A stretch of DNA of 64,000 nucleotides from Beijerinckiaceae bacterium (GTDB taxonomy: Bacteria; Pseudomonadota; Alphaproteobacteria; Rhizobiales; Beijerinckiaceae), in assembly GCA_024304885.1 (NCBI GenBank), contig JALJOM010000003.1:1646110-1710109 (forward strand), read 5' to 3'. Below the pieces are notes generated by a model. That model saw only the letters and a program-made list of their open reading frames with translations, had not been told where the DNA came from and made no database searches. Made by a program: the position numbers and the translations under genes. Below are positions 48,799 through 58,290 of this stretch, piece after piece (the stretch's first letter is position 1; every line of letters starts with the position of its first letter).

Positions 48799-48832
48799 GC
48801 GGTTTTCTTCCGCCCCTTCGGGCGAAAACCGC
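48799..48832 (+). terminator. Hairpin after the ATP synthase operon
   Basis: GCGGTTTTC (48799-48807) and GAAAACCGC (48824-48832) form an exact 9-bp stem with an inner GCCC/GGGC pair. It starts 50 bases after atpC. It lacks a strong T-run, so it may end the transcript with help. Confidence 0.5.
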
Positions 48833-48993
48833 TCGGAGACGGGGCTCGCGCAACAGCGAGATGGCGAAGGGGGACGGCGGCGGTTCGACAACCGGATGGG
48901 GGAATGGACATCCTCCCTGCGCAAGGGACGGCTTTTCCCTCGTGCCCGAAGATCCTATGAACCCTGCGTGAGCTTTCCGACAACCGGTCACGC

Positions 48994-50805
48994 ATGGCGC
49001 CGCCGCTTCTCCTCCTGCAAAATATCGCGCTGACCCTCGGGGGAACGCCACTCCTCGAGGCCGCCGATCTTTCGGTCTCGGCCGGTGAGAGGCTCTGCCT
49101 CGTCGGGCGCAACGGCTCCGGCAAATCGACGCTCTTGCGCATTGCCGCGGGGCTGATCGAGCCCGATTCCGGCACGCGCTTCTTTCAGCCCGATGCGACC
49201 GTCCGCTATCTCCCCCAGGAGCCGGATCTCACCGGCTACGCGACCGCGCTGGACTATGTCGCGGCCGGGCTCGGGCCTCTCGACGACCTGCACAGGGCGC
49301 GCGCGCTTCTGAACGATCTCGGACTCTCCGGCGAGGAGCTTCCGGCGCGGCTCTCCGGCGGCGAGGCCCGCCGCGCCGCGCTCGCCCGCGTGCTGGCGCC
49401 GGAGCCCGATATCTTGCTTCTCGACGAGCCGACCAATCATCTCGACCTGCCGGCGATCGAATGGCTCGAGGCCGAACTGAAAGCGACGCGCTCCGCACTG
49501 GTCTTGATCAGCCACGATCGCAGGTTCCTGCAGAACCTTTCACGCGCGACAGTCTGGCTCGATCGCGGCCGGACCCGCAGCCTGTCGCGGGGCTTCGGAG
49601 AATTCGAGGCCTGGCGCGACGAGGTCCTGGAGGAGGAAGAGCGCCAGGCCCACAAGCTCGACCGCAAGATCGTCGCCGAGGAACATTGGCTGCGTTACGG
49701 CGTCACGGCCCGGCGCAAGCGCAACCAGAAACGCCTCGCGACCCTCGGAACGATGCGCAAGGAACGGCGCGAGCGGCGCACCGCGCCCGGAGAGGTCAGG
49801 CTCGTCGCGAGCGACGCGAAGCTCTCCGGCAAGCTCGTAATCGAGGCGGACGGCGTGTCGAAGGCTTTCGGCGACCGGCCGATCGTCAAGGGGTTCTCGA
49901 CCCGGGTGCTGCGCGGCGACCGCCTCGGTGTCGTCGGTGCCAACGGGGCCGGCAAGACGACGCTCCTCGGGCTCCTGACGGGCGCCCTCTCGCCGGACGA
50001 AGGCACGGTCCGCCACGGCGCCAATCTCGCCATGGCGAGCCTCGACCAAGGCCGGGCACACCTCGACCCCGCGACGACCTTGAAGGATGCGCTCACCGGC
50101 GGCGGCAGCGACTATGTCGAGGTCAACGGCGAGAAGAAGCACGTCATCGGCTACATGAAGGATTTCCTGTTCGGGCCGGAGCAGGCGCGCACCCCCATCG
50201 GCAAGCTCTCGGGCGGCGAGCGCGGCCGCCTGATGCTCGCCCGCGCCTTGGCGCAGCCCTCGAATCTTCTCGTCCTCGACGAGCCGACCAACGATCTCGA
50301 CCTCGAGACGCTGGATCTCCTGCAGGAATTGCTCTGCGACTACGCCGGCACGATCCTCCTCGTCAGCCACGACCGGGACTTCCTCGATCGAGTCGTGACC
50401 TCCGTCCTGATGAGCGAGGGGCAGGGGCGCTGGATCGAATATGCCGGCGGCTATTCCGACATGGTGGCGCAGCGCGGGGCAGGGGTCTCCGCGCCGGCTC
50501 GCGCGGGGGAGAAGCGCAAGGCCGAGAAGCCGTCTTCCGTGGCAGAGAAGGCGTCGGCGAAGGCCCGCCTCAGCTTCAAGGAGAAGCACGCTCTCGAGAC
50601 GCTTCCGGCGCGGATGGAGGCGCTGCGCCGCGACATGGGAAAGCTCCGCGCTCTTCTCGACGATCCCGAGCTCTACGCGCGCGATCCGGCGAAATTTTCG
50701 AAAGCCACGGAGGCCTATTCGAAAGTCGAATCGGAGCTTGGCGCGGCCGAGGAGGAATGGCTGGAGCTCGAAATCCGCCGCGAGGAGATCGAGAGCGAGA
50801 GTTGA
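48994..50805 (+). CDS. ABC-F family ATPase (Uup-like)
   Basis: The 603-residue protein has two ABC ATPase domains and no membrane part, the ABC-F layout of ribosome-associated factors. Walker A motifs are GRNGSGKSTLLR and GANGAGKTTLL; signatures are LSGGEARRAALARVLAP and LSGGERGRLMLARAL; Walker B regions LLLDEPTNHLD and LVLDEPTNDLD. A basic C-terminal coiled coil (residues 520-603) is typical of Uup, which binds DNA and ribosomes. No clear promoter or partner is seen; it is downstream of, and on the same strand as, the atp operon. Confidence 0.93.
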   Translation: MAPPLLLLQNIALTLGGTPLLEAADLSVSAGERLCLVGRNGSGKSTLLRIAAGLIEPDSGTRFFQPDATVRYLPQEPDLTGYATALDYVAAGLGPLDDLHRARALLNDLGLSGEELPARLSGGEARRAALARVLAPEPDILLLDEPTNHLDLPAIEWLEAELKATRSALVLISHDRRFLQNLSRATVWLDRGRTRSLSRGFGEFEAWRDEVLEEEERQAHKLDRKIVAEEHWLRYGVTARRKRNQKRLATLGTMRKERRERRTAPGEVRLVASDAKLSGKLVIEADGVSKAFGDRPIVKGFSTRVLRGDRLGVVGANGAGKTTLLGLLTGALSPDEGTVRHGANLAMASLDQGRAHLDPATTLKDALTGGGSDYVEVNGEKKHVIGYMKDFLFGPEQARTPIGKLSGGERGRLMLARALAQPSNLLVLDEPTNDLDLETLDLLQELLCDYAGTILLVSHDRDFLDRVVTSVLMSEGQGRWIEYAGGYSDMVAQRGAGVSAPARAGEKRKAEKPSSVAEKASAKARLSFKEKHALETLPARMEALRRDMGKLRALLDDPELYARDPAKFSKATEAYSKVESELGAAEEEWLELEIRREEIESES

Positions 50806-50974
50806 TCCGCTCGCAGCCCCAGTGAGCCTGTAGCGGACCTCGCGTCCAATTCGGCACGCTTTGGTTCGCACGATGCGACAAAGCGTCCCCCAGAATGCGC
50901 AGCCGGGCGGTTCCGCACCGATTCATGTTTGGACTTCCGTCCAGCACGGCGAGCGTTTCAGGGTGGGTGACCTT

Positions 50975-51350
50975 ATGAAAGCAAGATGCGACCAGCCGAC
51001 GAACTTCGCTTTTCGTCTCCGCGCGCTTGCTGAGCGCAGGGGCAACGTCGGCAGAGGATTTTGGCCGCTGCTCGACTGCCAATGAGGCAGGACGGTGGGG
51101 ATTTACCGTCACCGGAGAGAACACGAGCGGTGGTCCCGATGCCATTGTCGGGAGCGGCAGCGTGGACGCCAGGGGCAATGTCGATCGAGCGCTGAACGAG
51201 GTATCCGACCACACCGTCTACAAGGGAACGCACACAGGGAAAGCTACGATAAAGCCCGACTGCACGGCCACACTGGAGCTCGATGTTTCCGAGTCTCCAC
51301 CTCCCGCAACTCCCGTACCGGTTGCCAAGGCGACATGGGAATTGGTCTAG
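50975..51350 (+). pseudogene. Secreted protein gene with a start-proximal frameshift
   Basis: From 51027 the frame encodes a 107-residue mature-like protein (AEDFGRCSTANEAGRWGFTVT followed by a Cys-rich, Ser/Gly-rich exported-protein pattern GTHTGKATIKPDCTATLELDV). No ATG is available in this frame upstream, but an ATG at 50975 followed by three As would, with one base less, read MKQDATSRRTSLFVSARLLS, a signal peptide with cleavage near ATSA. The gene therefore looks frameshifted in codon 2 or 3, or the reference base is wrong. A TTG at 51027 could start a truncated form. Function unknown. Confidence 0.55.
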
Positions 51351-51490
51351 GTCGATAACCAGACGGAAATTCGGGGGATTTTGACAAAGCTGGTGCCGTC
51401 CGTCGGCAGCTGCGCGCTGCCGGTCCAAACGCTGAATGCAAAATCGCAGCTCCCCGGGAAATCGGGGCGATTTCGACGCGACTGGTAGCC

Positions 51491-51518
51491 GCTTTCCGAT
51501 CCGAACGGGTCGGAAAGC
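51491..51518. repeat. Element B-type hairpin between convergent genes
   Basis: GCTTTCCGATCC pairs with GGGTCGGAAAGC around GAAC (one G-U/wobble mismatch). It repeats the core of the 33111 hairpin. It may terminate transcription of the small protein gene at 51534 and of the secreted-protein locus. Confidence 0.55.
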
Positions 51519-51533
51519 GCGCGCCCGGCAAAG

Positions 51534-51737
51534 CTATTTCTGGCGATACTTGGTCAGGAATTGGTCAATGAGATTATTGGCCTCGGTCGTGTCGAGCCAG
51601 CCCTCGAGAATCTCTTCGGTCTTGAACTCGCGGCCGAGGTTGAACGGCTCGTCGTGGCCCTTCATGCGCAGGAACGCCGCCCATTTCCCGGACGGGAGCT
51701 TCTGCATGAGGACTTCTTCGCCTTCTTCGAGATTCAT
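51534..51737 (-). CDS. Small hypothetical protein, 67 residues
   Basis: The 67-residue protein starts MNLEEGEEVLMQKLPSGKWA and includes the conserved-looking FLRMKGHDEPFNLGREFKTEE. I do not recognise a family. It is charged and soluble, with no signal. A GGAG lies 10 bases before the ATG. It lies between tRNA-Lys and a repeat hairpin. Confidence 0.6.
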   Translation of the reverse strand: MNLEEGEEVLMQKLPSGKWAAFLRMKGHDEPFNLGREFKTEEILEGWLDTTEANNLIDQFLTKYRQK

Positions 51738-51823
51738 TGTCGTACGTCTCCCCGTCGTACGGCGTCGCCACCGCACTCCTCACTGCCTGGCTTCTATGCA
51801 AAGGCTGGACCTGCTGATCGAAG

Positions 51824-51899
<76 letters not shown>

Positions 51900-51982
51900 C
51901 ACCTGCCTCCCTTGCCGCGCCGCGGAACGGGGAAGCGCCGCGGCATGTAGCAAGGAAGACTCCCGCTGTCCAGCTTTTCGCG

Positions 51983-53560
51983 TCAGCCCGTGAGTGCTGC
52001 GGGCCGCGACTTGCCGCGCTTCACCATGAGCTTGTTCAAGGCGGCGATATAGGCCCGTGCCGAGGCGACGAGCGTGTCCGGGTCCGCTCCCTTGGCGGTG
52101 ACCGATTTCCCGTCCTCGGCGAGCCGCACCGAGACCTCCGCCTGGGCGTCGGTGCCCTGCGTCACGGCATGGACCTGATAGAGCTCGAGCACGGCATGGT
52201 GCGGCACGAGGGCGCAGATCGCATTGAAGACGGCATCGACCGGGCCGTTCCCGGTCGCCTGATGCGTCTTCTGCTCGCCGTAGACGTCGAGGGTCAGCGC
52301 CGCCGATTGCGGCCCGTTCGTGCCGGCGATCACGGTCAGCGCGACGAGCTTTATGCCGTCGCCCGCATGGCCTATCTCGTCGTCGACGAGGGCGATCAGA
52401 TCCTCGTCGTAGACAATCTTCTTGCGGTCGGCGAGGTCCTTGAACCGCGCGAAAGCGTCCTCCAGCGCGTTCTCGCCGAGATCGTAGCCGAGCTCCTTCA
52501 GCTTCTCGCGGAAGGCGTGGCGGCCCGAATGCTTGCCCATCACGAGCGAGGTCTTGCTCACGCCGACGCTCTCGGGCGTCATGATCTCGTAGGTCTGGGC
52601 GTTCTTCAGCATGCCGTCCTGATGGATGCCGCTCTCGTGGGCGAAGGCGTTCCGCCCGACGATCGCCTTGTTGTATTGCACCGGGAAGGAGCTCACCGCC
52701 GAGACGAGCTTCGAGGCCCGCGTCAGCATGGTCGAGTCGATACCGGTGTGATAGGCGAGCCGGTCGCCGCGCACGCGCAGCGCCATCACCACCTCTTCCA
52801 TGGCCGCATTGCCGGCGCGCTCGCCGAGCCCGTTGATCGTGCACTCGACCTGGCGCGCGCCACCGCGCACGCCCGCGAGCGTATTGGCGACCGCGAGGCC
52901 GAGGTCGTTGTGGCAATGGACCGAGAAGATTGCCTTGTCCGAGCTCGGCACCCGCGCCCGCACGGTCTCGAAGAGTGCCTGATATTCCTCCGGCACCGCA
53001 TAGCCTACGGTATCGGGAATATTGATCGTCGTCGCACCCGCCGCGATGGCGCGCTCGACCGCGCGGCAGAGAAAGTCGATCTCGCTGCGGGTCCCGTCCT
53101 CGGCCGACCATTCGATGTTGTCGCAGAGGTTGCGCGCATGGGTGACGCTCGAGGTGATCATCTCGAGCACCTGCTCCGGCTCCTTCTGGAGCTTGTACTT
53201 CATGTGGAGCGGCGAGGTGGAGATGAAGAGATGGATGCGCGGGCTTCGCGCCTTGCGCACCGCCTCGGCGCAGCGGTCGATATCCTTGGCGGAGGCTCGG
53301 GCGAGGCCGGCGACGGTCGCGCGCTGCACGCGCGCGGCAACCGCGGAGACGGCCTCGAAATCGCCTTCCGAGGCGATCGGGAACCCGGCCTCGATGATAT
53401 CGACGCCCATGGCATCGAGGAGATCGGCGACCTCGATCTTCTCCTCGAGCGTCATCGAGGCGCCGGGCGATTGCTCGCCGTCGCGGAGCGTCGTGTCGAA
53501 GATGAGGACTTGCTCGGAATTGCGCCGCGTAGCGTCGGGCGCGGGAGTCTCATGGGTCAT
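51983..53560 (-). CDS. leuA: 2-isopropylmalate synthase
   Basis: LeuA makes 2-isopropylmalate from 2-ketoisovalerate and acetyl-CoA, the first committed step to leucine, and is feedback inhibited by leucine. The 525-residue product has the TIM-barrel opening [18 protein letters not shown] and [17 protein letters not shown] motif, and the C-terminal LeuA_dimer regulatory domain (residues 380-510, ending with the ADTL-like [17 protein letters not shown]). An ATG at 53560 is used. A leader peptide and hairpin upstream (53598-53673) suggest leucine-dependent attenuation. Confidence 0.96.
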   Translation of the reverse strand: MTHETPAPDATRRNSEQVLIFDTTLRDGEQSPGASMTLEEKIEVADLLDAMGVDIIEAGFPIASEGDFEAVSAVAARVQRATVAGLARASAKDIDRCAEAVRKARSPRIHLFISTSPLHMKYKLQKEPEQVLEMITSSVTHARNLCDNIEWSAEDGTRSEIDFLCRAVERAIAAGATTINIPDTVGYAVPEEYQALFETVRARVPSSDKAIFSVHCHNDLGLAVANTLAGVRGGARQVECTINGLGERAGNAAMEEVVMALRVRGDRLAYHTGIDSTMLTRASKLVSAVSSFPVQYNKAIVGRNAFAHESGIHQDGMLKNAQTYEIMTPESVGVSKTSLVMGKHSGRHAFREKLKELGYDLGENALEDAFARFKDLADRKKIVYDEDLIALVDDEIGHAGDGIKLVALTVIAGTNGPQSAALTLDVYGEQKTHQATGNGPVDAVFNAICALVPHHAVLELYQVHAVTQGTDAQAEVSVRLAEDGKSVTAKGADPDTLVASARAYIAALNKLMVKRGKSRPAALTG

Positions 53561-53597
53561 GGCTAAGGTCCGGAGAGGAATGTCGAAGGCTCAAAAT

Positions 53598-53638
53598 CCC
53601 CTGAGCGCCAGGGCGCGAGCCCGGCCGGCCCTCAGGGG
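53598..53638 (-). terminator. Attenuator-like terminator in the leuA leader
   Basis: On the minus strand CCCCTGAG (53638-53631) pairs with CTCAGGGG (53605-53598), with inner GGGC/GCCC pairing, followed by ATTTTG. It lies 38 bases before leuA and directly follows the stop of a short leader frame, the layout of a ribosome-mediated attenuator. The T-run is short, so efficiency is unclear. Confidence 0.5.
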
Positions 53639-53673
53639 CGGCTAAGCCGTAGCATCGTCAGCGCGCACGCCAT
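53632..53673 (-). CDS. Possible leuA leader peptide (13 residues)
   Basis: The short frame encodes MACALTMLRLSRP. Three of its 13 residues are leucine, and the codons CTG, CTA and CTT include two that are rare in a G+C-rich genome, as in leader peptides whose stalling senses charged tRNA-Leu. Its TGA overlaps the start of the hairpin at 53638. The ribosome site is weak, so this is tentative; the ATG at 53673 is the best candidate. Confidence 0.35.
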   Translation of the reverse strand: MACALTMLRLSRP

Positions 53674-53950
53674 CACGGCCCGCGGCGCTTCGCTCGCGGT
53701 CCGGCTTTCGTGCGTCGTCTCGGCCTTCGAACCCACCTTGGTTCGCCTCTCGTTTCGTGCGGTGAAATGTAGCGGCCGCTCCGCGCAAAAGCAAGGGAAG
53801 GCGATCTGAGCTGTCTCGGACGACTCGAGAATAAGCTTTCGAAGAGTATCTCTTGCAAGATCGACCAATTTCACCGACAAATTTGGACTGATATGATAGT
53901 AAAGTATTAATTCAAGTAACCATCGACCAAGGTAGAATATCGATTGTTGC

Positions 53951-54403
53951 TCACGCCCCCGCGCAGGCCTCGCAGCGTCCCGAGACCTCCATCATGGTCG
54001 CGCGCGGCGCGAAGCGCGCTTCCGCCGCGAGGCCGGCGAGGCTGCCGCGGAAATCCTCCGACGTCGCCTCGACCACGCCGCCACAATGCTCGCAGATGAG
54101 GAACACGATCGGCTCCCGCGCCTCGTGGGCATGGCCGCAGGCGAGGTACATGTTCCGTGACGCGAGCCGATGCACGAGGCTGTTCTCGAGCAGGAAATCG
54201 AGCGCGCGATAGATCGAGATCGGGGCAGGGCGCTTGCCCGTCTCCTCGGCGACCTTCTCGATGAGGTCATAGGCGCCGAGCGGCCGGCCTTCGCGGGCGA
54301 GAATTTCGAGGATTCGCTGCCGGCCTGGCGTCAGCGAAAGGCCGCGGCTCCGGCACGAAGCGAGCGCCGCCTCGAGCGCCGAACGAGAGTCTGAACCGCT
54401 CAT
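53951..54403 (-). CDS. Fur-family regulator, Zur-like
   Basis: The 150-residue protein is a Fur-superfamily winged-helix repressor. The DNA-binding helix area is LTPGRQRILEILAREGRPLG, AYDLIEKVAEETGKRPAPIS and YRALDFLLENSLVH. The C-terminal half has the zinc-site cysteines in CEHCGG and CEACAG, plus YLACGHAHEA with His residues, as in Zur, which represses zinc-uptake genes. Start 54403 follows GGAAGG. It is divergent from bdhA; a candidate palindrome lies between. No znuABC genes are nearby. Confidence 0.82.
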   Translation of the reverse strand: MSGSDSRSALEAALASCRSRGLSLTPGRQRILEILAREGRPLGAYDLIEKVAEETGKRPAPISIYRALDFLLENSLVHRLASRNMYLACGHAHEAREPIVFLICEHCGGVVEATSEDFRGSLAGLAAEARFAPRATMMEVSGRCEACAGA

Positions 54404-54455
54404 CGCGGCATCCTTCCGGCGAGGGATCTGGCGCGATCCGTTTGAAACTGTCATC

Positions 54456-54468
54456 GTTACATTATACC
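54456..54468. promoter_or_regulatory. Possible Fur/Zur-type site
   Basis: GTTACATTATACC lies between the Zur-like gene and bdhA and resembles one half of a GTTATAATGTAAC-type Zur box. The match is imperfect, so this is a hint only. Confidence 0.25.
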
Positions 54469-54591
54469 CGAGTGGTTCGATCGAAGCACTCGTGACGTAC
54501 AGGAATGCCTTCAATGGTTTCGTCATTTGTCCGCGATGTCGTCGAGAAGCTGCGCGGTGCACCAGGCGCCGCATCTGCCCAAGGAGGTCCC

Positions 54592-55377
54592 ATGCCCCTC
54601 GAGAAGCGCAATGCCATCGTCACCGGCTCGACGAGCGGGATCGGTCTTTCCATCGCCCGAGCCTTCGCCAAGGAGGGCGCGAACGTCGTCCTGAACGGCT
54701 TCGGCGATACCGCGGCGATCGACGCCGAACGGGCCTCGATCACGAAGGACTTCGGGGTCAAGGCCTTCTATTCGAGCGCGGACATGTCGAAGCCCGACGA
54801 GATCCGCGCCATGGTGAAGGAGGTCGAGGAGAAGCTCGGCAGCGTCGATATCCTCGTGAACAATGCCGGCATCCAGCATGTCGCGCCGATCGAGGAGTTC
54901 CCGATCGAGACCTGGAACCTCATCATCGCGATCAATCTCTCCGCCGCCTTTCATGCGATCGCCGCCGCGGTGCCGGGCATGAAGGCGCGCAAATGGGGCC
55001 GAATCATCAACACGGCCTCGGCCCATTCGCTCGTCGCCTCGCCGTTCAAGGCGGCCTATGTCTCCGCGAAGCACGGCATCGCGGGGCTCACCAAGACGGC
55101 AGCGCTCGAGCTCGCGACCCATGGCGTGACGGTCAACTGCATTTCGCCGGGCTATGTCTGGACACCGCTCGTCGAAAAGCAGATCCCGGATACGATGGCG
55201 TCCCGCAACCTGACCCGAGAGCAAGTGATCAACGACGTGCTCCTCAAGGCGCAGCCGACGAAGCAATTCGTGACCTCCGATCAAGTGGCGGCGCTCGCGG
55301 TGTTCCTTGCCTCGGATGCAGCGGCGCAGATCACCGGCGCGAACTATACGATCGACGGCGGCTGGACCGCGGAATGA
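54592..55377 (+). CDS. bdhA: 3-hydroxybutyrate dehydrogenase
   Basis: This short-chain dehydrogenase of 261 residues oxidises D-3-hydroxybutyrate to acetoacetate, a step in polyhydroxybutyrate use. It has AIVTGSTSGIGLSIARAFA (NAD fold), LVNNAGIQHVAPIEEFP, the catalytic YVSAKHG in AAYVSAKHGIAGL, and the long loop EKQIPDTMASRNLTREQVIN, typical of BdhA. The ATG at 54592 follows a perfect AAGGAGGT. An upstream ATG at 54505 is not supported. Convergent with the FUSC gene (8-bp gap). Confidence 0.92.
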   Translation: MPLEKRNAIVTGSTSGIGLSIARAFAKEGANVVLNGFGDTAAIDAERASITKDFGVKAFYSSADMSKPDEIRAMVKEVEEKLGSVDILVNNAGIQHVAPIEEFPIETWNLIIAINLSAAFHAIAAAVPGMKARKWGRIINTASAHSLVASPFKAAYVSAKHGIAGLTKTAALELATHGVTVNCISPGYVWTPLVEKQIPDTMASRNLTREQVINDVLLKAQPTKQFVTSDQVAALAVFLASDAAAQITGANYTIDGGWTAE

Positions 55378-55384
55378 CGCTCGC

Positions 55385-56515
55385 TCAGCTCGGTCCAGTA
55401 GCCCGGGCGTCGCGTGCCTCCGGTTCTGGCCAGAGCAGGAGCGAGACGACGAGGAGGATCAGCAAGCCGCCCGCCATCCCGCCCAAACGATCGATTCCCG
55501 GCCAGATGCTCGTCGGCGGCCCGAACCCTTGCACGAGCGTGATGATGAAGACGAAGGCCGCCTGCGTGCCCACGTAGCCGACCCCGCGCTGGCTTCCCTG
55601 CAAATAGGTGCCGACATAGACCCCGGATGCGAGCACCAGCATGAAGGGGAGGAACTCGGTCAGCGGAATTCGGAGGCAGGCGAGAGCCGCGAGTCCGCCG
55701 AGGAAGCAGCCGATCAACCTGTGAAGGGCGCGATCGACGATCAGGCGACCTTGATCCACCGGATGGTCGGACAAGACCGGAACCGCCATCACCACCGCCA
55801 CGGTGATCGCCATTTGCGAGAAATCGTAGAGTTCGAACCAGCTCCAGACGATCGGGATGAGGGCGACGGTGATGCCGCTCCTGATGGCATGTAGCACGAC
55901 GGGCCACCGTGCGCCGAGAAGGTCGCTCCATCCCTGTGGGGGTGCCGCTGCAGGACCCGGCTCCTCGGGCGCGAGGAGGAGTGCGACGACGACAGCGGCA
56001 AGGCTGCCGATGACGACCTCGCTCGTCCGATAGACGGCGAGGTCGAAGGCGAGCACCGGTCGATCGAGCGACATCAGGAGGATGAGGTCGAATGTCACGG
56101 CGGTGAAAAGCCAGGCATAGCCGTGGGGGCTCACCTGCACGCCGATGACGCCGATCGTCGTGACGATAGTCAACGTCAGGCAGAAGGCGACATGGTCATA
56201 GGCCAGCCAGGGCGTTAGAAGCACGGCAGCGACCGCACCCGCGATGGTACCGATGATCCGCAGCGCAGCCTTCCGCAGGGACGCCGGGACGCTCGCCTGA
56301 ATCGACATGAACCCGGAGATCGCCGCCCACCACACATCGTCGAGATGCAGCGTCAGAGCGGCCGTCGTCGAAGCTGCGACGGCAAGCATCGCCATGACGG
56401 CGAGTCGTGCCCGAGGTCCGCGGAACCCGATTTCCACGAGGTCCTGCCGCACCGCCGACAGGATCGTGCCGATATTGTCGAATTCCTCGCCGATCGCCTC
56501 GAGGACTCGGCTCAT
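55385..56515 (-). CDS. FUSC-family aromatic-acid-type efflux permease
   Basis: The 376-residue protein is a FUSC/AaeB-like membrane protein with about ten helices (WWAAISGFMSIQASVPASLRK, SWFELYDFSQMAITVAVVMA and others). FUSC proteins act with an HlyD-type partner to export aromatic acids. It overlaps the HlyD gene by four bases (ATGA), so it is translationally coupled. At 376 residues it is shorter than AaeB (about 650), a common variant. Confidence 0.85.
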   Translation of the reverse strand: MSRVLEAIGEEFDNIGTILSAVRQDLVEIGFRGPRARLAVMAMLAVAASTTAALTLHLDDVWWAAISGFMSIQASVPASLRKAALRIIGTIAGAVAAVLLTPWLAYDHVAFCLTLTIVTTIGVIGVQVSPHGYAWLFTAVTFDLILLMSLDRPVLAFDLAVYRTSEVVIGSLAAVVVALLLAPEEPGPAAAPPQGWSDLLGARWPVVLHAIRSGITVALIPIVWSWFELYDFSQMAITVAVVMAVPVLSDHPVDQGRLIVDRALHRLIGCFLGGLAALACLRIPLTEFLPFMLVLASGVYVGTYLQGSQRGVGYVGTQAAFVFIITLVQGFGPPTSIWPGIDRLGGMAGGLLILLVVSLLLWPEPEARDARATGPS

Positions 56516-57483
56516 GGGAAGATCACCACGCGGGCGTCGGCACCCATGTAGAGCGTGAGATCGGCGGGCGGATCGACGAGGTAGAGAGTCACCGGAAAGC
56601 GCCGGCGCAGCCGAATCCAGTCGGTGGTCGGTGCCACATAGGGGAGAAGCTTGTCCGGTCCAGGTTCTCGGCTGATCCCCCGGGCGATGCCCGCGACTCG
56701 CGCCCGAAACAAGCGCCAGGGATGCGAATCGAGATAGACCCAGGCGAGCTTTCCGATCGCGAGCCGATCGACGTAATATTCCTTGAAATTGGCGATGATC
56801 CGCCAGGCCGTCGCATCGACGATCCCGATGATGGGCTGGTAGGCGGTGCCCGAGTCACCCACACGCACGGTCAGGTTGTTGATGGCGCCGTCGGTCGGGG
56901 CCGGCACCTTGGTGCGCGCCAGGCGCCATTGGGCCGTCGCAAGTTGCGCTTCCGCCGTCGCGTGCCTCGATTGCTGGAGCGCGAGGTTCGACTTGCTTTC
57001 GGCGATCGATGCCTGCGCCGCGGCATTGGCGGCTTGCGCCCTGCGCAGGTCGTCGTTCGCCTTGTCGAGCGATTGCTGGGATACGGCAGAGGTCTTGACC
57101 AGAATGGCGTAGCGCTGCTGCGTGATCTGGGCATAGGAGAGGGCAGAGGCCGCAGCATCTGCGGAATCTTGTGCGGCGAGGATCGCGCTTTGCGCCGCCT
57201 CGATCTGCGCGTGTGCCTCGGCGACCTCGGCCTGACGCTCGTCTACGACGAGCTGGAACGGGACCGGGTCGATCGTGATCAGCGGGTCGCCTTGGCGGAC
57301 ATCGGCATTATCGACGACATGGACCCCGATGATCCGCCCGGTAACCTCGGGCGCAACGGCGACGAGATCCGAGCGGACATAGGCGTCGTCGGTATAGGCG
57401 ACGAAATAGGTCGTGATCTCGTAGGCGAGGAAAGCCGCGAGCAATCCTCCGAGGACGAGCGCAATTCGGGTCCGCCGTTTCAA
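56512..57483 (-). CDS. HlyD-family membrane-fusion protein
   Basis: The 323-residue adaptor has an N-terminal membrane helix (IALVLGGLLAAFLAYEITTYF), the biotinyl-lipoyl-like YVRSDLVAVAPEVTGRIIGV, a coiled-coil hairpin rich in Ala/Gln (residues 95-190) and a C-terminal beta domain with VRVGDSGTAYQPIIGIVD. It is the periplasmic part of the FUSC efflux pair. The TTG at 57483 is used because GGAG lies six bases upstream. Downstream, its stop overlaps the FUSC start. Confidence 0.88.
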   Translation of the reverse strand: MKRRTRIALVLGGLLAAFLAYEITTYFVAYTDDAYVRSDLVAVAPEVTGRIIGVHVVDNADVRQGDPLITIDPVPFQLVVDERQAEVAEAHAQIEAAQSAILAAQDSADAAASALSYAQITQQRYAILVKTSAVSQQSLDKANDDLRRAQAANAAAQASIAESKSNLALQQSRHATAEAQLATAQWRLARTKVPAPTDGAINNLTVRVGDSGTAYQPIIGIVDATAWRIIANFKEYYVDRLAIGKLAWVYLDSHPWRLFRARVAGIARGISREPGPDKLLPYVAPTTDWIRLRRRFPVTLYLVDPPADLTLYMGADARVVIFP

Positions 57484-57564
57484 GCCTGGCTCCGGTCCCT
57501 TCCGTTCGAAACCGGGCCAGGCTTATGCCGAGCGCGCTCGGCTCGTCCACCCCCCGCCGCCGCG

Positions 57565-58290
57565 TCAGGCTTTCTCGGGTGCATTCGTGAAGAGGACGCG
57601 TCCGACAAGTCCTGCGACGATGGCACCGACGATCGGGGCTGCCCAGAATAACCAGAGCTGGTCGGCATAGGCCTGGTTGCCGGCGAGAAGCACGACGAGG
57701 GCAGGGCCGGTGCTACGTGCCGGATTGACCGAGGTATTCGTGACGGGGATGGAGACCAGATGGATGAGCGTCAGGCAGAGCCCGATCGAAAGGCCCGCGA
57801 ACCCGGCCGGAGCCGTGACGGAGGTCGAGCCGATGATCACAATGAGGAAGATGAAGGTCAGGAGGGCCTCGATGAGGGCGCAGGCCTGGAGCGAATAGCC
57901 TCCTGGGCTCAGTTCCCCGAAGCCGTTGGACGCGAACCCGCCGAGCTCGAACCCGGGATGGTCTTGCGCGATATACTTCAAGAGGAAGGCCGCTGCGATC
58001 GCACCTGCGACCTGCACCAGGACATAAGGCACGACCGACCAGGTCGATGTCCGGCCGCCGAACCAGAGGCCGAGCGTGACCGCCGGGTTGAAATGCCCGC
58101 CGGAAATATGCCCGAACGCATAGACGCCGGTCAGGACGGTCAGGCCGAATGCCAGCGCTACGCCGACAAAGCCGATCCCGAGATGCGGATTCTCTGCCCA
58201 GGCGGCAGCGAGCACGGCACTGCCGCAACCACCGAAGGTGAGCCAGAATGTCCCCAGGAACTCGGCGAGAATGCACCGGATGAATATCAT
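57565..58290 (-). CDS. aqpZ: Aquaporin Z
   Basis: AqpZ is an inner-membrane water channel. The 241-residue product has six helices and both NPA boxes: [20 protein letters not shown] and [15 protein letters not shown], with the selectivity-filter context of AqpZ (F/H/T/R type) rather than the glycerol facilitator. Start 58290 ([16 protein letters not shown]) is usual. It lies 81 bp upstream of the efflux genes on the same strand and may share a transcript. Confidence 0.93.
   Translation of the reverse strand: MIFIRCILAEFLGTFWLTFGGCGSAVLAAAWAENPHLGIGFVGVALAFGLTVLTGVYAFGHISGGHFNPAVTLGLWFGGRTSTWSVVPYVLVQVAGAIAAAFLLKYIAQDHPGFELGGFASNGFGELSPGGYSLQACALIEALLTFIFLIVIIGSTSVTAPAGFAGLSIGLCLTLIHLVSIPVTNTSVNPARSTGPALVVLLAGNQAYADQLWLFWAAPIVGAIVAGLVGRVLFTNAPEKA

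Noticed and set aside
53632-53880. 82-codon protein upstream of leuA
   Set aside because: Only the last 13 codons make sense, as a leader peptide; the longer frame has no domain or ribosome site.
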